Assembly: GCF_000611645.1 (NCBI RefSeq)
Contig: NW_014013310.1
Location: 16,371-28,341 of the forward strand
Origin: Monoraphidium neglectum
Lineage: Eukaryota; Chlorophyta; Chlorophyceae; Sphaeropleales; Selenastraceae
DNA: 11,971 nucleotides
Direction: 5' to 3'
Positions 7,508-11,971 of this stretch are shown here, piece by piece. Each line of letters starts with the position of its first letter. The first letter of the stretch is position 1. The position numbers were made by a program, and so were the translations under genes. The notes beneath the pieces were generated by a model, which saw only the letters and a list, made by a program, of their open reading frames with translations, was not told the origin of the DNA and did not search any database.

Positions 7508-7751
7508 CCACTCTTCATCGCTGCGGCGCCGCACATGCAGTTGACCAGGGCCGTCCTGATGCTCGACCATCTCAAAAGCATCATCGCCACTCAACCGGGT
7601 CCCATCTGTAGGCGTGATTACCTCAACACGAAGCGGCGCCAATGTGCAATTGCGCCAGCCTCCATATCCGCCCGTGATCTTGCGGCCTGGTGTGCCATCA
7701 GCCACGCCACCGCAACCCCATTTGTTCCATATCCCAAGCCTCAAGTGATGC
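7508..7751 (-). other. Orphan exon-like segment (81 codons), function unknown
   Basis: On the minus strand an acceptor-like AGTTTCAG is followed by one base and 81 open codons, ending at a consensus donor TGG|GTGAGTAAG at 7508/7507. The peptide contains IWNKWGCGGVADGTPG, GGYGGWRNC and PLRVEVITPTDGTRLSGDD, and ends RRRSDEEW. I do not recognise it. Codon usage is less G/C-biased than in the neighbouring genes. No partner exon that would complete a gene was found on either side, and the opposite strand is also open (7535-7876). It may be an upstream non-coding exon, a transposon scrap or chance. Confidence 0.3.
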
Positions 7752-7937
7752 CTGAAACTTGTTGCAACTGCTGCGGCCTGCTCGTTACTTTGTCGCTGCA
7801 ATTGCTGCTGCTTGTGGGGTTGGTGCTCTGGGGCAGGTTGTGCAGCATCACACAGGTGGAGTGCTGGCGGTTGTGACCACACCAACCATACTATGCAAAG
7901 TGTGCAAGCCGTCACGCATTTCCTCTCTTCTCTGCAG

Positions 7938-8153
7938 CATTTCACCATCCAGGCCTGCAGCGCGTGCTGGCCACACACAGCCTCCACCCAGGCACTCGGG
8001 CGTCGCTGCTCATGTCTGTCTGTGGGCGCAGATGTACGCGGCCGGGCCCACCAGCGGCAGCAAGGACAGACGCTGCATCCGCGTCCCCCTGCAGCAGCTG
8101 TGGTGCAGGGTCGTGACGGAGCGCTGCACAAAATACATCAGGACAAGACGCAG
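7938..8153 (+). other. Candidate + strand exon with strong acceptor, unknown product
   Basis: A good pyrimidine tract and acceptor (TCCTCTCTTCTCTGCAG, ending 7937) precede an open frame that ends at ACGCAG|GTGACA (8153/8154). From 8032 the codons are almost all G/C-ending and read MYAAGPTSGSKDRRCIRVPL and QQLWCRVVTERC. An internal acceptor-like GGGCGCAG ends at 8031, so the exon may begin there. The last two bases join in phase with the segment starting at 8380, across an intron that would contain the TG microsatellite. No family is recognised, and no convincing first exon joins in phase. Confidence 0.3.
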
Positions 8154-8246
8154 GTGACATCTGCTGAACTCAAAAAGTGCTGCTGATAAGAAAATAAACA
8201 AGATACAATGGGAGAGATTGAGACAGTATGTGTGCGTGCGTGCGTG

Positions 8247-8248
<2 letters not shown>

Positions 8249-8324
<76 letters not shown>

Positions 8325-8372
8325 CGCGCATGCGTGTGTGCGTGCGTGCGTGCGCGTGTACGTGTGCGCGCG
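8249..8372. repeat. (TG)34 tract grading into TGCG/alternating purine-pyrimidine DNA
   Basis: An uninterrupted TG run spans 8249-8316, preceded by TGCG units from about 8230 and followed by CGCGCGTGCGCGCATG-type alternation to about 8372. The stretch is a strong candidate for Z-DNA formation. It ends in CCCGCAG, an acceptor-like sequence, at 8379. Confidence 0.95.
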
Positions 8373-8379
8373 CCCGCAG

Positions 8380-8740
8380 GTGCGTGCTGCGCTTGGCTGC
8401 GCAAGGGCCGCACGAGCTCCTCCTTCTTGGCAGGAGCAGCTGCTACAGCGTATCCGTGGGGTTTCAGAGGGCCATAAATTCATCACAGCCATCCAGGGGT
8501 TCTGTCAGGGAAGACAAGGGGCCTCCGGCCAGCCACGGGTTGGTTTGGCCGAAAGGACCTCCATGTTCAAGTTGGCAGCTGATTTTTCAGACCCATTTTG
8601 CGTCGTGTCATGGATGTTTTCTCTTTTCCCCACTGGATAGAGCTGCAGCTCATGGTCATGGCGTGGTGTGTTCACACTGGCAGCTGGTCTCTCGGGAGCC
8701 TTTTGCATCGCGTCATGTCAGGCGTATTGGCCCCTGCTAG
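8380..8740 (+). other. Candidate terminal exon on the + strand, weak support
   Basis: Joined in phase to the segment ending at 8153, the frame reads CVLRLAAQGPHELLLLGRSS and continues to TAG 8738-8740. The latter half is translation of the degenerate 104-bp repeats, so the coding status of that part is doubtful. I do not recognise the product. Confidence 0.2.
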
Positions 8741-8868
8741 TCAAGAGCCCACACGCTGGATATGGTGTTGCATTTTCGGTTGGAGCCTGATCTTTCAGGC
8801 CCCTTGTGCGTCCAGTCATGTAATCAGGCACATTGGCCACCACTGGACAGAAGGAGTAGCGAAGAGGA
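8562..8868. repeat. Three degenerate ~104-bp tandem repeats
   Basis: Related blocks begin near 8562, 8667 and 8770. Anchors are TGGCAGCTGA (8573), TGGCAGCTGG (8678) and TGGAGCCTGA (8781). Each is followed about 25-35 bases later by TTTTGCGTCGTGTCATG, TTTTGCATCGCGTCATG or TTGTGCGTCCAGTCATG. Anchor spacing is 105 and 103 bases. The array lies between the poly(A) signal of the cyclase gene and the TG tract; its class is unknown. Confidence 0.6.
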
Positions 8869-8881
8869 ATAGCGTGGCGCG

Positions 8882-9647
8882 TTACACACCAGACGTGCCG
8901 CTGCCGTGCATATGTGAATCCCTACACTCTCACCCAGCACAAAAGGGGTGCACCCTCAGCTTGAAACGCTTGTTGCAGCAATCGAGAGAGGGTCCGATGC
9001 TTGGAAGGGCCAGGAGTCAGATAGACAAACGCCGAAACCCGGCCTCCAACAACCAGTATCAAACGGGCCGCGCCGGCGGCCGGCGCCAAGGGGCCGCGCG
9101 CCGCGCTGATGAGTGCGCGCACAAAGCGCGTGCGCGCCCCCTGGCGCCGCGCTCAAGTGCGCGGCTGCACAGGGGGCGCGCTGGCACCGCCGGCGGGCCA
9201 GAGACATCGACTGCACACCAGGGCTGCGGCCAGCAACAAGGAGAAGGCCTGCAACACCAGAATGCACGACGGATTTGGGAGCGCCGCACGCGCCCGAAAG
9301 CTGGCACGTGCGGGCCTGCGCACAAATCGCGCTTCACCAGGTGCCTGCCTTTGGGTGAGCACGCGGGCGCCCCTTGACCACTCGCTCTACACGCTCTCCC
9401 CACACCCCACCTGCCACCCGCAACCCAAAACCCTCCCGCGGACCCATCGAGTACGAAAGGCCGGCCGCAGCCGCCGCCACGGGCTCAGAGGAGGGCGCCG
9501 GGCCACGCAACACGCGTCTTACGCCCGCAGCCTCCGTCAAGCAGCAAAACGGCGGCGGCTGCAGCGCATGAGCCCCTGAACTTCGCCGGGCCCCCCGCCT
9601 CGCTCGACCCAGACGCCATGGCGTCGACGCCCCTGCAGTGCCGCCGC
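8882..9647 (-). other. Predicted 3' UTR of the cyclase gene, ending at a TGTAA signal
   Basis: The nearest minus-strand TGTAA after the cyclase stop (9650-9648) is at 8886-8882, implying a 3' UTR of about 765 bases. The stretch is GC-rich and has frames open on both strands, but none looks like a protein. Nothing else was recognised in it. Confidence 0.5.
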
Positions 9648-11897
9648 TCAGTACATGACCTGCGCCTGCTCGGCCGCGGGCAGCATGTCGACGCTGCCGC
9701 AGTCCTTGGGCTTCATGATGAAGATCTGGAAGATCTCGGCCACCATGCGCTCGATGATGGGCAGGCGAGCGAGGGACTGCAGCGGCGCGGGCAGGTCGCT
9801 CTTGCCGAGGGCGACGAGCTGCGGTGGTGTGGGGTTGCGTGTGTGTGAGTGTATGTAGGTGTGTGTGTGTGTGTGCACATGTGTGTATGTAGGTGTGTAT
9901 GTGTGTGTGTGTGTGTAAGCGTGTGCGTGCGAGAGTTCAGGTCAAGCAGCAGAGGCTTGGGCGGTTGTCTGGGAAGGCGACAAGGCGGCGTCACCACAAC
10001 AGGCAAGAGACCAGCCGTGGAGTAGCCGCCGCCCTAAAGCGCCAGCCGTTTCCCGCACAGGCTCGCTGGTGCGAGCGCACCTTGGAGTTGTACTCCACGA
10101 GGCGGTCCATGCGCATGAAGAACTCGGGGCTCTCCACGTCGGGCACGGCGGGGAAGAGGCGCTCGGTGCTCTTGTTGGTCTCGATGATCACGTGCTGGTT
10201 GAACTGCGGGGATGACGAGATGAGGTCGTGTGAGCAGAGTGCGTACGCTTGAGTGAGTCAAGGGGGTGGTCTCATGTTGTCAGGACGGGGGCAGGAGGCA
10301 GTCACACCCTACACTCCCTCAGCTCCCCCAACTTCATCCCACTCGCATAGTGCGCGCGCGGCCTCGTCCCTCCCCGGCCCGGGCCCCGACCCGCCCCATC
10401 GCCCACCAGCTTGGTGTTCATGCCGATGGACTCGTAGAAGGCGGAGCGCTGGTTGTCGTTGAGGTACATGGTGATGTACACGCTCAGGCAGAAGAAGCGG
10501 CTCCACAGCTTGGCCACAGTGCCCTCCAGCAGGTCGGGCTTGGCCTTGAGCACGGCAGCCAGGAAGTCACCTGCGGGGCGGCAGGGCGGGACGACAGGGT
10601 TCAGCTTGGATAGAACGGATGGTCAATAGATGGTCGACAGATGGCCGGGCAGGTGCGAGGGAAGCTGTTGTTTGAGTGAACAACGCCCTCTGGAGTGCCT
10701 GAGCCAGCCCAGCCACAAGCCTCGCGCACCGTGGCGGTTCTCGTCCTGGCACCAGTTCTCAAAGTACTCGAAGAGGGGGTAGATCTGGCTGTCGGGGTTG
10801 CGCTGCAGGTGGCGGTAGATGCAGATGTAGCGCCAGTAGCCGATCTTCTCGGACAGGTAGGTGGCGTAGATGATGAACTTGGGCTTGAAGAACGTGTACT
10901 TCCTGGGGTGAAGGTGAGGGGCAGGACAAGGGGGTTGCTGCGCCACTGCCACAGACAACGTGCAGTCACAGCCTCCAGGCCAGCCACACCGACGGCACAG
11001 GCCCAGGCCCCTCGCCGCCCAGCTGCCGTGTACCCCTGCCAGCCGCGGCCAGCCGCCGCTGCTGCTGTCGCTGCCGCCGCGCCTGCGGGACCGCAGGGTG
11101 CCCTCAGCTGCCGCCCTCAACCCTTTGTCTGCCGCCGCCGGCCGTCGTCTTGAGTCCCTGTGTCAAGGCTCTTGCACCGTACAACCCCACTTCCCACACA
11201 CCACCCACACCCCACACACAACCACAATCCCCCACTTTTAGACGCGTACACAGATACCCGCCAGCAAACACACACACACAGACACACACAGACACACACA
11301 CACACACACACACCTGTTCTTGGTCAGGAAGCCCAGGTCCAGCGCGAGGTTGAAGTCAGACAGGGCCTTGTTGAGGAAGCCCGCGTGGCGCGCCTCGTCG
11401 CGCGACAGCAGCATGAAGATCTCCGCGACGCAGGGGTTGCAGTCCTTGAGGCGGCGCCCCAGCTCCTTGTAGAGCAGGAAGCCCGAGAACTCGGCGGTGC
11501 AGGAGCGCTCCAGGAACTCGATGAAGATCTTGCGGGTGGGGCCGGTGATGTTCTCGGCAGCGGCCTGGCGAGGGTGAGGGGGCGGGGCGCGGCGTGATCG
11601 AGCGGGCTCAGGTACTGCTGCTGCCACAGCTGCTGCTGCTGCCGCTTCAACTGCTGCTGCCACCACTACTGTTGTCACTGCTCTCCTGTGCCGCCTCTGC
11701 TCTCTATCACACGACGGGTGACGCTGCAGCGCTGCGTCAATCGGTGCGGGCAATCGCACACCTTGAAGGTCTCGTTGCGGACGAAGTGGCGCTGGTTGTA
11801 GTCGTTCCTGAACTCAGCCAGCATAGCGTCCAGCTCGGCCATGTTGAGGTTGGGGTTGATCTGCTGGCTGAAGATCTGCTCCATCTCATCAAAGTCG
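9648..11897 (-). CDS. CHL27: Mg-protoporphyrin IX monomethyl ester oxidative cyclase, diiron subunit (5' partial)
   Basis: Six exons are visible: 11762-11897, 11314-11564, 10730-10902, 10407-10570, 10081-10203 and 9648-9818. All have GT-AG junctions and join in phase to give the last 338 residues, ending at TGA. The transit peptide and first ~60-80 residues lie beyond the window; 11898-11971 is intron. The enzyme (AcsF; CRD1 and CTH1 in Chlamydomonas, CHL27 in plants) forms the isocyclic fifth ring of chlorophyll: Mg-protoporphyrin IX monomethyl ester plus O2 and reductant gives divinyl protochlorophyllide, at chloroplast membranes. Diiron ligand motifs are present: the glutamate in [14 protein letters not shown] in exon 2 and [10 protein letters not shown] in exon 3. 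Other family blocks are [38 protein letters not shown] and a GSVD near the C-terminus. No frameshift or missing ligand is seen. Which of the two algal paralogues this is cannot be decided, and its copper/oxygen-responsive promoter is not in view. Confidence 0.97.
9839..9931. repeat. TG-rich microsatellite in the last intron of the cyclase gene
   Basis: Interrupted TG repeats contain the phrase TGTATGTAGGTGTGT twice. They lie 20-110 bases upstream of the last-exon acceptor (CGCAG, ending at 9819), and so read as CA repeats just before the splice site. Confidence 0.9.
11267..11313. repeat. CA/TG microsatellite forming the 5' splice site of a cyclase intron
   Basis: The + strand CA tract (with GACA interruptions) reads GTGTGTGTG on the transcript strand. 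It begins with the very first base of the intron, directly after AAGAACAG at 11314. The donor dinucleotide is therefore the first unit of the repeat. Confidence 0.9.
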
Positions 11898-11971
11898 CTG
11901 GGGTGAGGGGGAGGGGCCGGCGCAGGGGCGGGTGCGAGGGTGAGAGGGGGGTTGAGGGCGCCGGAGAGGGG

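Noticed and set aside
8138..8740. VCVCVC and THTHTH open frames
   Set aside because: They come from the TG/TGCG tract. Only the short segment after 8380 has any splice-based argument, and that is weak.
9109..9579. 156-codon + strand open frame antisense to the cyclase 3' UTR
   Set aside because: It is Arg-rich low-complexity translation with no motif, promoter-like element or splice context.

Overview
This looks like nuclear DNA of a GC-rich green alga (core chlorophyte type, such as Chlamydomonadales or Sphaeropleales). The reasons are a chloroplast chlorophyll-biosynthesis enzyme encoded in six spliced exons, GT-AG introns of about 160-580 bp, strong G/C preference at third codon positions, alanine-rich proteins, TGTAA-type polyadenylation signals, and abundant TG/CA and GTTT microsatellites inside introns. 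No prokaryotic operon, CRISPR array, tRNA or rRNA was seen.

Layout, left to right. (1) 2-232 (+) is the C-terminal end of a tail-anchored membrane protein, probably a Golgi coiled-coil tether (golgin/CASP type), closed by three tandem stop codons. (2) 233-1400 is intergenic or 3'-UTR sequence. It carries a 15-bp tandem repeat and two exon-like fragments resembling a middle TPR and the C-terminal tail of the anaphase-promoting-complex subunit APC8/CDC23, probably a decayed copy. (3) 2089-7056 (-) is one gene that I reconstruct as six phase-consistent exons (about 1140 residues). It encodes a divergent ubiquitin-specific protease (C19-like) domain with recognisable Cys, His and Asp boxes and a zinc ribbon, then a ubiquitin-interacting motif, then a roughly 470-residue alanine-rich coiled coil with an internal 77-residue duplication, and a Ser/Gly/Pro-rich basic tail. 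A perfect 10-bp inverted repeat abuts its start codon. (4) 7203-8881 is an intergenic region with TATA-like and E2F-like elements, unassigned exon-like segments on both strands, a long (TG)n tract and three degenerate copies of a ~104-bp repeat. (5) 9648-11897 (-, 5' end beyond the window) is the diiron Mg-protoporphyrin IX monomethyl ester cyclase (AcsF/CHL27/CRD1/CTH1 family), six exons visible.

The genes do not form a pathway together; they are ordinary independent nuclear neighbours. The cyclase is the one secure functional call. The protease-UIM-coiled-coil protein is the most interesting candidate for an undescribed activity: its parts fit together as a deubiquitinase, or a ubiquitin binder, that oligomerises through a long helical rod. 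All exon boundaries were derived by hand from splice dinucleotides, reading phase and protein logic, not from transcript data.
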